Position numbers and translations under genes: made by a program. Shown one piece after another: positions 8,822 to 18,558 of a DNA stretch of 64,000 bases. A model generated the notes under the pieces. That model saw only the letters and a list, made by a program, of their open reading frames with translations, was not told the DNA's origin and made no database searches. How positions within the stretch are numbered: the stretch's first letter is position 1; every line of letters starts with the position of its first letter. Source of the stretch: Bradyrhizobium macuxiense (GTDB taxonomy: Bacteria > Pseudomonadota > Alphaproteobacteria > Rhizobiales > Xanthobacteraceae); the NCBI RefSeq assembly GCF_007993935.1, contig NZ_VITY01000007.1:310001-374000 (forward strand). Direction: 5' to 3'.

Positions 8822-9394
8822 ATGCGGAACACGCGATCCAGACTTCGGCTGATCTTGGCGCTCGCCGCGGCCTTTGCGCTAGCTGCTCCGCTTGCGGCGT
8901 CCGCGGCCGAGCTGTCGGCGGCCGGGCTCTGGCAGAAGGTCGAGGACGGCAAGACCGAGGGCTGGTTCCTGGTGATCGAGCGCAACGGCCTGTACGAAGG
9001 CATGATCGCAAGGATGTTTGCGTCGCCCGGTGATCCGCCCAATCCGGTCTGCTCGAAATGCACCGACGATCGCAAGGACATGCCGTGGCTCGGCATTCCG
9101 CTGATCCGCGACATGAAACGCAACGGGCTCGCCTATGAAGGCGGCAACGTGCTCGATCCGCGCAACGGCAAGATCTACAAGGCCAAGATGACGCTGAGCG
9201 CCGACGGGCAGACGCTGACCATGCGCGGCTATCTCGGCATCTCGCTGTTCGGCAAGGACGAGGTCTGGACCCGGCTGCCCGACACCGCGCTGGCGCAGCT
9301 CGATCCCGCGATCGTCGCCAAATATCTGCCGGCGCAGGCCGCCGCGGCGAAGCCGCTGCCGCCGGCGCCCATGCCCGCGACGAAGCGGCACTAG
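8822..9394 (+). CDS. Exported DUF2147-family protein
   Basis: The mature region has the DUF2147 layout: GLWQKVEDGKTEGWFLVIE near the N-terminus, then a beta-rich part with NPVCSKC, MPWLGIPLI and a final MRGYLGISLFGKDEVWTR that usually closes the domain. The N-terminus is a Sec signal peptide with an alanine-rich core ending ASAAEL, so the protein is periplasmic. Three in-frame ATGs lie at 8816, 8819 and 8822; the last is best placed behind AGG at 8811. The tail is Ala/Pro-rich with no domain. Function of DUF2147 is unknown; some members lie in lipid or poly-hydroxyalkanoate contexts, but nothing here supports that. Confidence 0.75.
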   Translation: MRNTRSRLRLILALAAAFALAAPLAASAAELSAAGLWQKVEDGKTEGWFLVIERNGLYEGMIARMFASPGDPPNPVCSKCTDDRKDMPWLGIPLIRDMKRNGLAYEGGNVLDPRNGKIYKAKMTLSADGQTLTMRGYLGISLFGKDEVWTRLPDTALAQLDPAIVAKYLPAQAAAAKPLPPAPMPATKRH

Positions 9395-9456
9395 GACTTT
9401 TCAGGCTCCGATCCGGATCACGTTTGCTCGCGTTGGCGCTCGCACAGCGCGAGCGT

Positions 9457-11415
9457 TCAGCGTTGCTCCGGTGCCGTCGGCAACGGCGCGACCGGCTCGG
9501 AAAGCACCTCGGGCACCGTGGTGTTCAATTGCAGCACGGTGGCGGCCGCGGGCACCGCCGCATCGGCCATCGCCGCATGGCCTTCGGCGCTGGGATGCAC
9601 CGCGCCGCCATACACCGCCGACAGGATGCCCCATGTCGCGTCGTGGATGTCGGTCGGCTGCATCGAGGACGGCAGGCCCTGCGGGTAGGTCATCGCCGCG
9701 AAATAGCTGTCATTGGCGTCGCGGATCCAGCGCGCACGCGGCAGGTAGGCGCGGTATTCGCCGGCGCTGCGGCCGCATTTCAGCGGCTGGCTCGCCGCGG
9801 CGACGATGTCGGAGACGAAGCTGTCGCCGTTGGCGGCGAAGCAGTCGCGGTCGAACTCCGGATCGGTCGAGGCGCGCGCGCAGAAGCCGTGGCTTGCAAA
9901 CGCGTCCTGATGCGCATCGACGAAGGTCATGCGGTCGGCCTGCGGATTGCGGCAGATGATGCCGGACTGGCACTGCGCGATCGCCTTGAGCTGCGGCAGG
10001 AACTCGTTCTGCACGAAGCTCGAGACCGAGGCGAGCCGCTTCGGATCGGCGTTGAACGAAGGATGGATCTCGAAGCCGGCGCGGCCGCCGGGGCAGGGCG
10101 CGCCGCCATTGGCCAGCGCCGGATTGGCATAGGCCGTGTAGATCACGCGCGACAGGTCGCCGCCGAGCAGCGGCTTCAGCGCATCGCGCAGCTTGGCGAA
10201 ATCGGCCGGCAGGTCGCGCGCCAGCGCCGAACGGGCATCGTCGACGCTGGCCATCGAGCCGCCCTGGCTGAACAGCGTGCGTTCGGTCGGCGTGTCGACG
10301 ATCACGTTGGCGACGAGGCCGGAGAAGTAGATGTCGTTGGCGCCGATCGACAGCAGCACGAGATCGAGCGCGCGGTCCGGCTGCCGGCGCTTGGCGGCTG
10401 CGAGGGCCGTGCGCAGCTCGGCGATCTGGCCGTTGACGGTGCCCGAGCAGCTGCTCGCGGTTTTGGTCGGCAGACATTCGCGCGCCTGCTGCGAGCCGAG
10501 CAGCCCGTCGGCGATGGTGGCGCCGGTGCAGGCCAGCGGCAGATAGGTCACCGCGATGTGCGGATATTGCACGGCGAGCGCGAGCGCGGTGCGGGTCTGG
10601 TAGCTGTACAGCGAGCGATGGCAGGCCGAGTTGAGCCATAGCGCGCTGTGGCGCTGCCAGTTCGCCAGGGTGTCCGGCGCTTCGCAGGCGCGTCCGCCTT
10701 TGAAGCCGGCACGGCTCGGCCGGTAATATTGCGCTCCGCCGAGATAGGAGCGGAAACAGAATCCATCATCGGAGAGTGCAATCGCGCGATCGGGATTGCC
10801 TTCGCCGGATGCGATGCTGTCGCCGAGGCCGGCGATCAAGAGGTCGCGCACCGCGATCTGCGTCGTCACGCGCTGGTTGGCCTCCGAGCCGCTGGCGACA
10901 TCGACGGTTGCGACCGTGGTGCGGCCGTAGCGGACGCGCAGATTGACCGGCTCGGCGCAATCGAAGGTTTGGGATTGCGGCCCATCGCCGTCGTCGAACG
11001 ACCACGCACAGGTCGCGCCGACCGGAACCGGGCCGGTGAGCCGCACGGTGATCGGGTGATCGATCGGCGTCAGATAGCTTTCCTTGACGTTGTCGCGGGT
11101 GCAGGGCTCGCTGACGCGGCCCTGCAGGTCGATGCAGAGCCGGTTGACCGTGTTGCGCGCCCAGCCGCGGCCGTCGCTTTGCAGTTCCAGCGCCTGTTCC
11201 GTGGCCAGCACGCTGCGGCCGAGCCCGCTTTCGACATGCAGGCGGAAATCGCGTTCCTCGCGGAACAGGCGGAAGCGGTTGCGGACCTCCCAGGAGATCG
11301 AGAGCTGGGTATCCTGCGCCTCCGCGGCTGAAGCCAATACCGCCGCGAGCGCGCTGCCGAGTAGCACGCTGCAGACCGTCACACGAAACGAAAATCGAAC
11401 CAAAAAGCCAATCAT
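9457..11415 (-). CDS. Exported SGNH/GDSL-fold hydrolase
   Basis: A 652-residue secreted protein. The N-terminus is a signal peptide ending near ASAAEAQ (about residue 34). A beta-rich region with a PKD-like CAWSFDDGDG segment occupies 35-190. The SGNH block I motif GLGDSIASGEGNP puts the nucleophile at Ser200, block III-like SIGANDIYF follows, and HPSAEGH near residue 607 supplies the catalytic His. Such enzymes are esterases, lipases or polysaccharide deacetylases; the natural substrate is unknown. The start at 11415 is preferred over the upstream 11472 because it begins directly at the signal peptide. It lies 100 bp downstream of the membrane-protein gene on the same strand, so co-transcription is possible. 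Confidence 0.75.
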   Translation of the reverse strand: MIGFLVRFSFRVTVCSVLLGSALAAVLASAAEAQDTQLSISWEVRNRFRLFREERDFRLHVESGLGRSVLATEQALELQSDGRGWARNTVNRLCIDLQGRVSEPCTRDNVKESYLTPIDHPITVRLTGPVPVGATCAWSFDDGDGPQSQTFDCAEPVNLRVRYGRTTVATVDVASGSEANQRVTTQIAVRDLLIAGLGDSIASGEGNPDRAIALSDDGFCFRSYLGGAQYYRPSRAGFKGGRACEAPDTLANWQRHSALWLNSACHRSLYSYQTRTALALAVQYPHIAVTYLPLACTGATIADGLLGSQQARECLPTKTASSCSGTVNGQIAELRTALAAAKRRQPDRALDLVLLSIGANDIYFSGLVANVIVDTPTERTLFSQGGSMASVDDARSALARDLPADFAKLRDALKPLLGGDLSRVIYTAYANPALANGGAPCPGGRAGFEIHPSFNADPKRLASVSSFVQNEFLPQLKAIAQCQSGIICRNPQADRMTFVDAHQDAFASHGFCARASTDPEFDRDCFAANGDSFVSDIVAAASQPLKCGRSAGEYRAYLPRARWIRDANDSYFAAMTYPQGLPSSMQPTDIHDATWGILSAVYGGAVHPSAEGHAAMADAAVPAAATVLQLNTTVPEVLSEPVAPLPTAPEQR

Positions 11416-11515
11416 GGCGCGGTTTGACGCGAGTGGTACGGCGAAAATAAGAGAAGCGGCTGCAGGGATCAAAAATCCGGGATCGAACCCGGGCCAGGGG
11501 CTGATGACGTCGCTG

Positions 11516-12592
11516 TTACCGTCTCAGCCGCCTGATCTGCTGCTGCCGGCTTTCGATCGGTTGCCGCACGGTCGCCGAAGCCGTGCAGGCTTGGCTTAAT
11601 CGTTTCCGTTCCTGCCATGGCCGCACCACGTTGAGCCACAGCTCGCGCATGCCCATGATCGAGATCGAGATTCCGAACGGGATCAGGAAATAGAGGATCC
11701 GGAATACGACCAGCGTTGCCAGCAACTGCTCCTTGCTGAACTCCGGCAGCGCCACCAGCATCGCGGCGTCGAACACGCCAATCGAGCCGGGGGCGTGGCT
11801 CGCAAAGCCGAGCAAGGTCGCCAGGATGAACACCACCGCCAGCGAGACGAAGTCGATATGCGGCTCGGTCGGCATCAACAGATACATCGCGAGCGCGCAG
11901 AAACCGAGATCGACCACGCCGATGATGATCTGCAGCAGCGTCAGCTTGGCCGAGGGCAGCACCACCTTCCAGCCGTTCTGGCCGAGCTCGCGGCGCTTCT
12001 CGCCGGTCAGCAGCCAGACGAAATAGGCGCCGATGCCGGCAAGGCAGCCGAGCGCGATCAGCCGGTTCATCGCCGGCGGCAGCAGGTCCATCGCCGACGC
12101 CGCGGCGGGGTGCCAGGCCATGCCGAAGCCGAGCACGAACAGGTTGCCGAGCCAGAAGGTCAGACCCGAGAGAAAGCAGATCTTGGCGACGTCGATCGCG
12201 GAGAGGCCGTAATCGGAATAGATCCGGAAGCGGATCGCGCCGCCGGTAAAGACGGTGGCGCCGATATTGTGGCCGATCGTGTAGCTGGTGAAGCTCGATA
12301 GCGCTGCAATGCGGTAGGGGACGTGCGTCTTGCCGATCGTGCGCAGCGCGAAGAAGTCATAGAAGGTCAGCGTGCAGAACGCTCCGACCACACAGAGCGC
12401 CGCGAGCGCGATCCGGTGCGGCGCGATATCGGTCAGCGCAGTGAGGATGATGCCGGTATCGACGCCCTTCAGGGTGTGGACCAGCGTCGTGATCGCGAAC
12501 ACGATGATGAGCACGCTCGCAGCGATCCCGAGCCGTTTCCAGCCGATCTTTTCCTTGAAGCCACGCCCGAGCGTGGTCAGCAGTCGAAGCAT
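11516..12592 (-). CDS. LPG-synthase-TM/UPF0104 family membrane protein (MprF-flippase-like)
   Basis: A 358-residue integral membrane protein with about eight hydrophobic helices, no synthetase domain and a basic C-terminal tail. The conserved SFTSYTIGHNIGATVFTGGAIRFRIY and SHAPGSIGVFDAAML segments are those of the lysylphosphatidylglycerol synthase transmembrane family (PF03706, YbhN type). MprF relatives flip modified phospholipids, and stand-alone members are thought to act in lipid or glycolipid translocation; the specific substrate here is unknown. The gene is divergent from the MFS transporter across 604 bp. Confidence 0.8.
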   Translation of the reverse strand: MLRLLTTLGRGFKEKIGWKRLGIAASVLIIVFAITTLVHTLKGVDTGIILTALTDIAPHRIALAALCVVGAFCTLTFYDFFALRTIGKTHVPYRIAALSSFTSYTIGHNIGATVFTGGAIRFRIYSDYGLSAIDVAKICFLSGLTFWLGNLFVLGFGMAWHPAAASAMDLLPPAMNRLIALGCLAGIGAYFVWLLTGEKRRELGQNGWKVVLPSAKLTLLQIIIGVVDLGFCALAMYLLMPTEPHIDFVSLAVVFILATLLGFASHAPGSIGVFDAAMLVALPEFSKEQLLATLVVFRILYFLIPFGISISIMGMRELWLNVVRPWQERKRLSQACTASATVRQPIESRQQQIRRLRR

Positions 12593-13196
12593 TCATCCTC
12601 CCGGCAGGGACAATTTCAGTGGGACCCGGTCACGGACAGCGACGGGTGACGGGCAAACGCACCGTACGCGATGACCCATAAGGCAAAACCGATGCGTTGT
12701 GCAGCCCTTGACAAGCCAACCTTCGGCTCCTGTCCAACGTTGTTGTCATACTGGCTACATATGTTCTCGCTCTGCGGAATGTGAGTCGGGGCCATGTCGC
12801 GCCCCGCGACGGGACCGCTGCGTGTTCCGCCGTCGATCGGCCATTCACGGCGATTTCGCCGATATTTTGCCGATTTGGCCGCCGTTGCCGGGACCATGGG
12901 AGCGAAGCGAATACACGATATGCATCGGAATGGGGACGTCGGGGCCGGCTGCGGCGTTTACCAAAGTGTGAAGTCGATGCGCGCATCTGCGTGATCGGGC
13001 TGTGAACCGCGGTTGGGGCCGGAATGAGGCGCCCGGAGGCCGGCCGTAGGTCTATTGAGGCAAAACGCCGCGCAACATGGTTGCGGCCACATGGCGCCGG
13101 CCGCCATCGCAATGCCACACTTCGATCGACGACGAAGTATTATTGAGAAACGAAGACCTATCTCTCGCATTGGTTGCGAACAGCGAGGTCAAGACC
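12593..13196. other. 604-bp intergenic region, no gene recognised
   Basis: This gap separates the divergent UPF0104-like and MFS genes. Small open frames are present on both strands but none has a convincing ribosome site, codon pattern or family resemblance. No strong inverted repeat, terminator or RNA gene was seen. It presumably holds the two promoters. Confidence 0.6.
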
Positions 13197-14615
13197 ATGC
13201 AACAGACATCCCTGAACGCGCGTCGCGTGCCGGACCAGCGCGCGCCGTCGCATCGGCGGCCGGCCGGGCTTGCGGCGACGTTGACGCTCGCTGCCATGAG
13301 TCTCGGTTACGGCGTGGTGCAGCTCGACGTCACCATCGTCAACACGGCGCTCAACGCGATCGGCGCGTCGCTCGGCGGCGGCGTGGCCGAGCTGCAATGG
13401 GTGGTCAGCGCCTACACCATCGCCTTCGCCGCCTTCATCCTGACCGCGGGCGCGCTCGGCGACCGGATCGGCGCCAAGCGCATCTTCATGGCGGGCTTTG
13501 CGATCTTCACCGCGGCATCGGTCGCCTGCGCCGTCGCGCCTGATGCCGTGACGCTGATCGCCGCACGCTGCGTGCAGGGACTGGCCGCGGCCATCCTGGT
13601 GCCGAACTCGCTGGCGCTGCTCCGCCACGCCTATGCCGACGAGACGGCGCGCGGACGCGCGGTCGGCGTCTGGGCTGCCGGCGCCAGCCTTGCATTGACC
13701 GCCGGCCCGTTCGTCGGCGGCGGGCTGATCATGCTGGTCGGCTGGCGCGCGATCTTCCTGGTCAATCTGCCGATCGGCCTCGCCGGGCTATGGCTTGCCT
13801 GGCGCTTTGCCGGCGAAACCAGCCGCCATCGGCAGCACCGGCTCGATCTGCCGGGGCAACTTACGGCGATCGCCGCGCTCGGCACGCTGGCCGGCGCGCT
13901 GATCGAAGGTGGAGCGCTTGGCTGGGACAGCCCATTCGTGGTCGCAGGCTTCGCGCTGGCCGCCGTCTTCTCAGTGCTGTTCGTCTGGCGCGAGGCGCGC
14001 GCGGTGCAGCCGATGCTGCCGCTCTCGCTGTTCAGGCAGCGGATGTTCGCGCTGACCTCGATGGTCGGCCTCTTGGTCAACGTTGCGTTCTACGGGCTGA
14101 TCTTCGTGCTCAGCCTCTACTTCCAGCAGGTCAACGGACTGTCCGCGTTCGCAACCGGCCTCGCATTCGTGCCGATGCTCGGCGCCGTGCTGCCCGCCAA
14201 CCTGATCGCGCCGCATGTCGCAGAGCGGATCGGCGCGCCGGCGGCGATCGCGCTCGGTGCTGCGATCTCGGCCGCCGGATGCCTGGCGATGCTGTTCATC
14301 GGTCCCGGCACCTTCTATCACGCGATCTGCCTGCAACTGCTGGCGATCAGCGGCGGTCTCGGCCTCCTGGTGCCGCCCTTGACCTCGACGCTGCTTGGCA
14401 GTGCCGAGCCGCAGCATGCCGGGATCGCGGCCGGGGTGCTGAATGCGACCCGGCAGACCGGCAGCGTGCTCGGTGTCGCGCTGTTCGGCTCGATGGTCGG
14501 CCGGTCGGCGGCCTTCATGGCCGGCCTGCATGCAGCCCTCGTGATCTCCGCCGGCGTCTTGCTGGCCGCCGCCGCGCTGATCTGGATCGGCGCCTCATCA
14601 CAAACACGGCGGTGA
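13197..14615 (+). CDS. MFS drug exporter, 14-helix DHA2 (EmrB/QacA) type
   Basis: A 472-residue major facilitator protein with about 14 membrane helices. Motif A appears as GALGDRIGAKRIFMAG, and the helix 1 signature LDVTIVNTAL is that of the DHA2 drug:H+ antiporters, with motif C-like glycines in AAGASLALTAGPFVGG. It would export hydrophobic toxicants using proton motive force across the inner membrane. ATG 13197 follows GCGAGGT at a good distance and leaves a short basic N-terminus before helix 1; the frame is open further upstream without support. No membrane-fusion partner or TetR regulator is adjacent, so the substrate and the control are unknown. Confidence 0.85.
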   Translation: MQQTSLNARRVPDQRAPSHRRPAGLAATLTLAAMSLGYGVVQLDVTIVNTALNAIGASLGGGVAELQWVVSAYTIAFAAFILTAGALGDRIGAKRIFMAGFAIFTAASVACAVAPDAVTLIAARCVQGLAAAILVPNSLALLRHAYADETARGRAVGVWAAGASLALTAGPFVGGGLIMLVGWRAIFLVNLPIGLAGLWLAWRFAGETSRHRQHRLDLPGQLTAIAALGTLAGALIEGGALGWDSPFVVAGFALAAVFSVLFVWREARAVQPMLPLSLFRQRMFALTSMVGLLVNVAFYGLIFVLSLYFQQVNGLSAFATGLAFVPMLGAVLPANLIAPHVAERIGAPAAIALGAAISAAGCLAMLFIGPGTFYHAICLQLLAISGGLGLLVPPLTSTLLGSAEPQHAGIAAGVLNATRQTGSVLGVALFGSMVGRSAAFMAGLHAALVISAGVLLAAAALIWIGASSQTRR

Positions 14616-14811
14616 GGGAAGCTTGCTCCTGACGGGCGGCCGCCGACTAGGTAGTCGAGGCTGCCGACCGAATTGTGTGTGAGGACTGCAGTTTTCCCCG
14701 ACGGTACTCCGTGCATTCAAGGCTTCTTCACCATGCGTGGAACCTTGCTGCGGTGCGTTACCGTTCGTACACGAATACGCTTGTTCTTATGGGTCCATAA
14801 CGGGGGCCTAT

Positions 14812-17214
14812 ATGTATCGCGTACTCACCTGTCTCACCTTGGAACATGACTGGCGGTTGGTCGTCCTTGGTGGGGTGATCTGCCTGCTCGCCAGCGCCGT
14901 CGCGATCAGCCTGTTTCACCGGGCCCGCGCCGCCGAGGGCCGCGCCCGCGAGATCTGGATCGGTCTCGATGCGGCGGTCGGCGGCTGCGGTATCTGGGCC
15001 ACCCATTTCGTCGCCATGCTGGCATATGATCCCGGCATCGAGGCCGGATACAACATTCCGATCACGTTGCTGTCGCTGGTGCTCGCGGTTGCGATCCTTG
15101 CCGTTGGCCTTGCCGTCGCGACCTTCGATGAGCGCTGGTGGACGGTCGCCGCCGGTGGCGCCATCGTCGGCATCGGTGTCGCGGCGATGCATTACACCGG
15201 CATGCTGGGGCTGGAATTGCCCGCGCGCATCGTCTGGTCGCCCGGCATCGTCGTTACCTCGATCGCATTCGGAAGTCTGTTCGGCGCGCTCGCGCTGGTG
15301 GTTGCCACGCGCGGCGAACGCCTTGGCACCACTGCGGCTGCGACCGGTCTTCTGACGGTTGCGATCGTCTCGCATCATTTCACCGGGATGGGTGCGGTGA
15401 CGCTGGTCCCGGACCCGACCATCGTTCCCGACGGACTTTCGGTCTCGCCGCGCGTGCTCTCGTTCATGACCGCGGTTGCCGCCTTCGCGATCCTCGGGCT
15501 GTCGCTGATCGCCTCCATCCTCGATCGCCGTGCCAAGACCGAGCTTCACAAGCAGAAGATGGTGCTGGATACCGCGCTCGAGAACATGTCGCAGGGCCTC
15601 TGCATGTTCGATGTCGACGGCCGGATCATGCTGTTCAACGAGCGCTACAGCGAGTTGATGGGGCGCAATCGGGTGCCGTTGCAGGGGCGTTTGCTGATCG
15701 ACGTCCTGCAGGACCTGCATTCCATCGGCGAGTGGGACGGCGATCCCGAGGAGTTCTGCAATGCGCTCGTCGCCGAGGCAAAGGCCGGCAACGGCGCGAC
15801 GCGGATCGTCAGCCGCAACGAGCGCGCGATCCGTGTCGTCGACCAGCCGATGAAGGGCGGCGGCTGGGTCGCGACCTTCGAAGACATCACCGAATGGCAG
15901 CAGGCCCAGGAACAGATTTCACACATGGCGCGGCATGACGCGCTGACCAACCTGCCGAACCGCACGCTGTTCCGCGAGCAGCTCGAGAAGGCCTCGCGGT
16001 TGGCCAAGCGCACCGACCAGCTCGCGGTGCTGTGCCTCGATCTCGATCATTTCAAGGAGATCAACGACACGCTCGGACATCCGATCGGCGATGCGCTGCT
16101 GCGCGAGGTCGCGCGCCGGCTCGGCGAATGCGTGACCGAGCACGACACCGTGGCGCGGCTCGGCGGTGACGAATTCGCCATCGTGCAGTTCTGCAGCAAT
16201 TGCGAGCCGTCCGTGGTGTCGTCGCTGGCAAGCTGCGTGGTCGAGCGGATCGCCGCGCCCTACGAGATCGAAGGCCATCAGCTCGTGATCGGCGTCAGCA
16301 TCGGCATCTCGCTCGCGCCCGAGGACGGCAAGGATCCCGACGAACTGCTGCAAAAGGCCGATCTCGCGCTGTACCGCGCCAAGGCCGATGGCCGCGGCAC
16401 CTACCGGTTCTTCGAGACCGGGATGGATGCGCGCGCGCAGGCGCGCCGGCTGCTGGAGCGTGACCTGCGGCTCGCGCTCGAACGCGACGAGTTCGAGGTC
16501 TATTACCAGCCGATCCGCGATGTCGAGGGCGATCGGGTCGTCGCCTTCGAGGCGCTGGCACGCTGGAATCACGCGCAGCGCGGGCTGATCGCGCCCAACA
16601 ATTTCATCCCCGTCGCCGAGGAAACCGGACTGATCGTCCCGCTCGGCGAGATCGTGCTGCGCAAGGCTTGCGTCGAGGCCGCACGGTGGCCCGCGGACAT
16701 CGCGGTTGCCGTCAACCTGTCTCCGGTGCAGTTCAAGAATCCGAACCTGGTGTCGTCGGTGAGGGCGGCGCTGGATGCGTCGGGGCTGTCGCCGGATCGG
16801 CTCGAGCTCGAGATCACCGAATCGGTGCTGCTGCAGAACAGCGAGGCGACGCTCACCGTGCTGCACGAGCTGCGCGGTTTCGGCGTCCGCATCTCGCTCG
16901 ACGATTTCGGCACCGGCTATTCGTCGCTGAGCTATCTGCGCAGCTTCCCGTTCGACAAGATCAAGATCGACCGTTCGTTCGTGACGGATCTCGCGACGCG
17001 CGAGGACTCGATGGCGATCGTGCGCGCGGTCACCGGTCTCGGCAAGAGCCTCGGCATCGTCACCACGGCGGAGGGCGTCGAGACCGATACCCAGTTCGAC
17101 CTGCTGCGCCAGGAAGGCTGCACCCAGGCGCAGGGCTATCTGTTCAGCCCTCCGCGGCCGGCGGCTGACGTCGCCAAGATGTTGCGCCGGGAGCCGGAAC
17201 GGTCGGTCGCCTGA
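14812..17214 (+). CDS. MHYT-PAS-GGDEF-EAL cyclic-di-GMP turnover protein
   Basis: An 800-residue membrane sensor. Seven helices span about 15-240 and carry the MHYT-type motifs THFVAM (64), MHYTGM (127) and HHFTGM (188), thought to bind a metal and sense a gas such as NO, O2 or CO. A PAS-like segment (about 250-365) precedes GGDEF (451-455) and an intact EAL domain (EAL at 580-582, with DDFGTGYSS further on). The cyclase motif is canonical, but the RxxD product-inhibition site five residues upstream reads TEHD, so feedback inhibition is probably lost. It may make, degrade or only bind c-di-GMP. The gene stands alone; a role in motility, given the flagellar genes in the window, is inference. 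Confidence 0.9.
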   Translation: MYRVLTCLTLEHDWRLVVLGGVICLLASAVAISLFHRARAAEGRAREIWIGLDAAVGGCGIWATHFVAMLAYDPGIEAGYNIPITLLSLVLAVAILAVGLAVATFDERWWTVAAGGAIVGIGVAAMHYTGMLGLELPARIVWSPGIVVTSIAFGSLFGALALVVATRGERLGTTAAATGLLTVAIVSHHFTGMGAVTLVPDPTIVPDGLSVSPRVLSFMTAVAAFAILGLSLIASILDRRAKTELHKQKMVLDTALENMSQGLCMFDVDGRIMLFNERYSELMGRNRVPLQGRLLIDVLQDLHSIGEWDGDPEEFCNALVAEAKAGNGATRIVSRNERAIRVVDQPMKGGGWVATFEDITEWQQAQEQISHMARHDALTNLPNRTLFREQLEKASRLAKRTDQLAVLCLDLDHFKEINDTLGHPIGDALLREVARRLGECVTEHDTVARLGGDEFAIVQFCSNCEPSVVSSLASCVVERIAAPYEIEGHQLVIGVSIGISLAPEDGKDPDELLQKADLALYRAKADGRGTYRFFETGMDARAQARRLLERDLRLALERDEFEVYYQPIRDVEGDRVVAFEALARWNHAQRGLIAPNNFIPVAEETGLIVPLGEIVLRKACVEAARWPADIAVAVNLSPVQFKNPNLVSSVRAALDASGLSPDRLELEITESVLLQNSEATLTVLHELRGFGVRISLDDFGTGYSSLSYLRSFPFDKIKIDRSFVTDLATREDSMAIVRAVTGLGKSLGIVTTAEGVETDTQFDLLRQEGCTQAQGYLFSPPRPAADVAKMLRREPERSVA

Positions 17215-17223
17215 TTGGATTCT

Positions 17224-17262
17224 TGTCAGACGCGGTTTCTTGACGCGAACCGGCGTCGACTC
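17224..17262 (-). repeat. Partial copy of a dispersed palindromic repeat
   Basis: Read on the minus strand this stretch (CCGGTTCGCGTCAAGAAAC... then GCGTCTGACAAGAA) matches the 3' half of the elements at 31831 and 37812. The 5' half is missing. It lies just after the MHYT-GGDEF-EAL stop codon. Confidence 0.6.
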
Positions 17263-17435
17263 GGCTCGGGCGTTGTTCACATATTGATAGCGTCCGCTTT
17301 GCACTTGAAAGGCGACGTTGAAACCGAGATGGCGGCATGTCGGCTATGGGCCAAAAGCTGACTCAGATGTCGACCGGTTCTCCGCTACGAGCAGCAGTCG
17401 TGTTCCATTCGCCAACAGATAGTGTCGCGGGAATA

Positions 17436-18407
17436 TTATCCCTTGGCTACGAATACGTACCTGCTGCCATCCTTGGCCAGCGTGCCGACGTTCGGCATCA
17501 ACCAGTGAGTACCCGAAATAGTGAGCTTGTCGGCGACCGCGCGATCGAAGATCTTCCTTCGCGTTTCGACAGCCATTTGCGGATCCTGGTCGATAGCGAG
17601 TTGCCACTCGGGATTTGTTGAAATGTGTGGCGCAAGATTGACCACGTCAGCGCTGATCAGGAACTGTTCGCCGCCGGAGGTGACCAGATGCGCGACCATT
17701 CCCGGGCTATGGCCGAGCGCCTGAACGGCGTGCACACCGGGCAGGAGTTCTGGTTCTCCCTCAAAGGTCCTGACGTTTTTCCAAGTCGCCACCGTGGCCT
17801 GAATTCGCTGGGCGAGGCCTTTGCGCGTCGGTCCGAGATCGATCGACTCGACCCCCGGGCGCGTCCACCATTTCAATTCCGCGGCGGGCACCACGATGTC
17901 GGCATCCGGGAAGACCTGCGCATCGCTCTCATTGTTCATGAGGCCATAAATGTGGTCGCCGTGGAGATGGGAGATGAGGATCGTCTTGACTGCCTTGGGG
18001 TCAAGGCCCGCCGCCGCCATGCTCTCGAATAACCGGCCGTTCCCCTCACCATAAATCGGATGACCGCCCGTACCCGAGTCGATCAGGACCACTTGATCGC
18101 GCAGCTTGAGCGCCATGACGATAAACCGCAGGGGCGCCTGATTGTCGGGAAAACCGGCACCACGCAACACGGTCTTGACCTGTTCGACGCTGACATTCCT
18201 GACCATGCCCTCCCGCAGCGGAACGTCACGCATGCCATCGATCAGAGAGAAGATTTCAATGTCGCCAACCTTGTATTTGCGGAAAGGTTGAGTGACGGAC
18301 TGTTGAGCGTGAGCCGCGTCGACAAACGTGATCGGCTTGTCGAGTCCAAACGCGGCAAAAGCACCTGCTGCGCCAAGTGTCACGTCCCGACGCGAGATAT
18401 CGGACAT
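17436..18407 (-). CDS. Exported metallo-beta-lactamase-fold hydrolase
   Basis: A 323-residue MBL-fold protein. The zinc motif SHLHGDHIYG is intact, with later metal ligands in LGHSPGMVAH, SADVVN and the final GTHWLMP. The N-terminus begins MSDISRRDVTLGAAGAFAAFG, a probable Tat signal, followed by an Ala/Gln cleavage region (DAAHAQQ), so a folded metalloenzyme is likely sent to the periplasm. It resembles the lactonase-like branch (AiiA/QuiP type) more than true beta-lactamases; the substrate cannot be assigned. ATG 18407 is chosen because it starts directly at the Tat signal. No neighbour gives a pathway. Confidence 0.8.
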   Translation of the reverse strand: MSDISRRDVTLGAAGAFAAFGLDKPITFVDAAHAQQSVTQPFRKYKVGDIEIFSLIDGMRDVPLREGMVRNVSVEQVKTVLRGAGFPDNQAPLRFIVMALKLRDQVVLIDSGTGGHPIYGEGNGRLFESMAAAGLDPKAVKTILISHLHGDHIYGLMNNESDAQVFPDADIVVPAAELKWWTRPGVESIDLGPTRKGLAQRIQATVATWKNVRTFEGEPELLPGVHAVQALGHSPGMVAHLVTSGGEQFLISADVVNLAPHISTNPEWQLAIDQDPQMAVETRRKIFDRAVADKLTISGTHWLMPNVGTLAKDGSRYVFVAKG

Positions 18408-18558
18408 CGTTCGGCACTCCCCGCTGACTGAATGGATCGAGCATATCAATGTGGATGTGCACGGCACAAGGTCGGCTTTGGGTCATAAGCAGTCTGCGGC
18501 GCTCAAGCGGAGCGACCACCGCTTTACCTCGGAGTCCGGACGTTTACGAGGAGACGCT

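Noticed and set aside
9424..10641. Long plus-strand open frame opposite the SGNH hydrolase
   Set aside because: Arg/Gly/Ala-rich shadow frame; the minus frame has a signal peptide and catalytic motifs.
11455..11515. T-arm-like string GGTTCGATCCCGG on the minus strand between two genes
   Set aside because: The pairing leaves a six-base loop or mismatches, and no acceptor stem, anticodon arm or D arm fits, so it is not called a tRNA.
12616..13118. Small open frames in the 604-bp gap
   Set aside because: No ribosome site, no conserved sequence pattern and overlapping frames on both strands; judged random.
15919..17304. 461-codon minus-strand frame opposite the GGDEF-EAL gene
   Set aside because: Shadow of the plus-strand gene, which has intact catalytic motifs.
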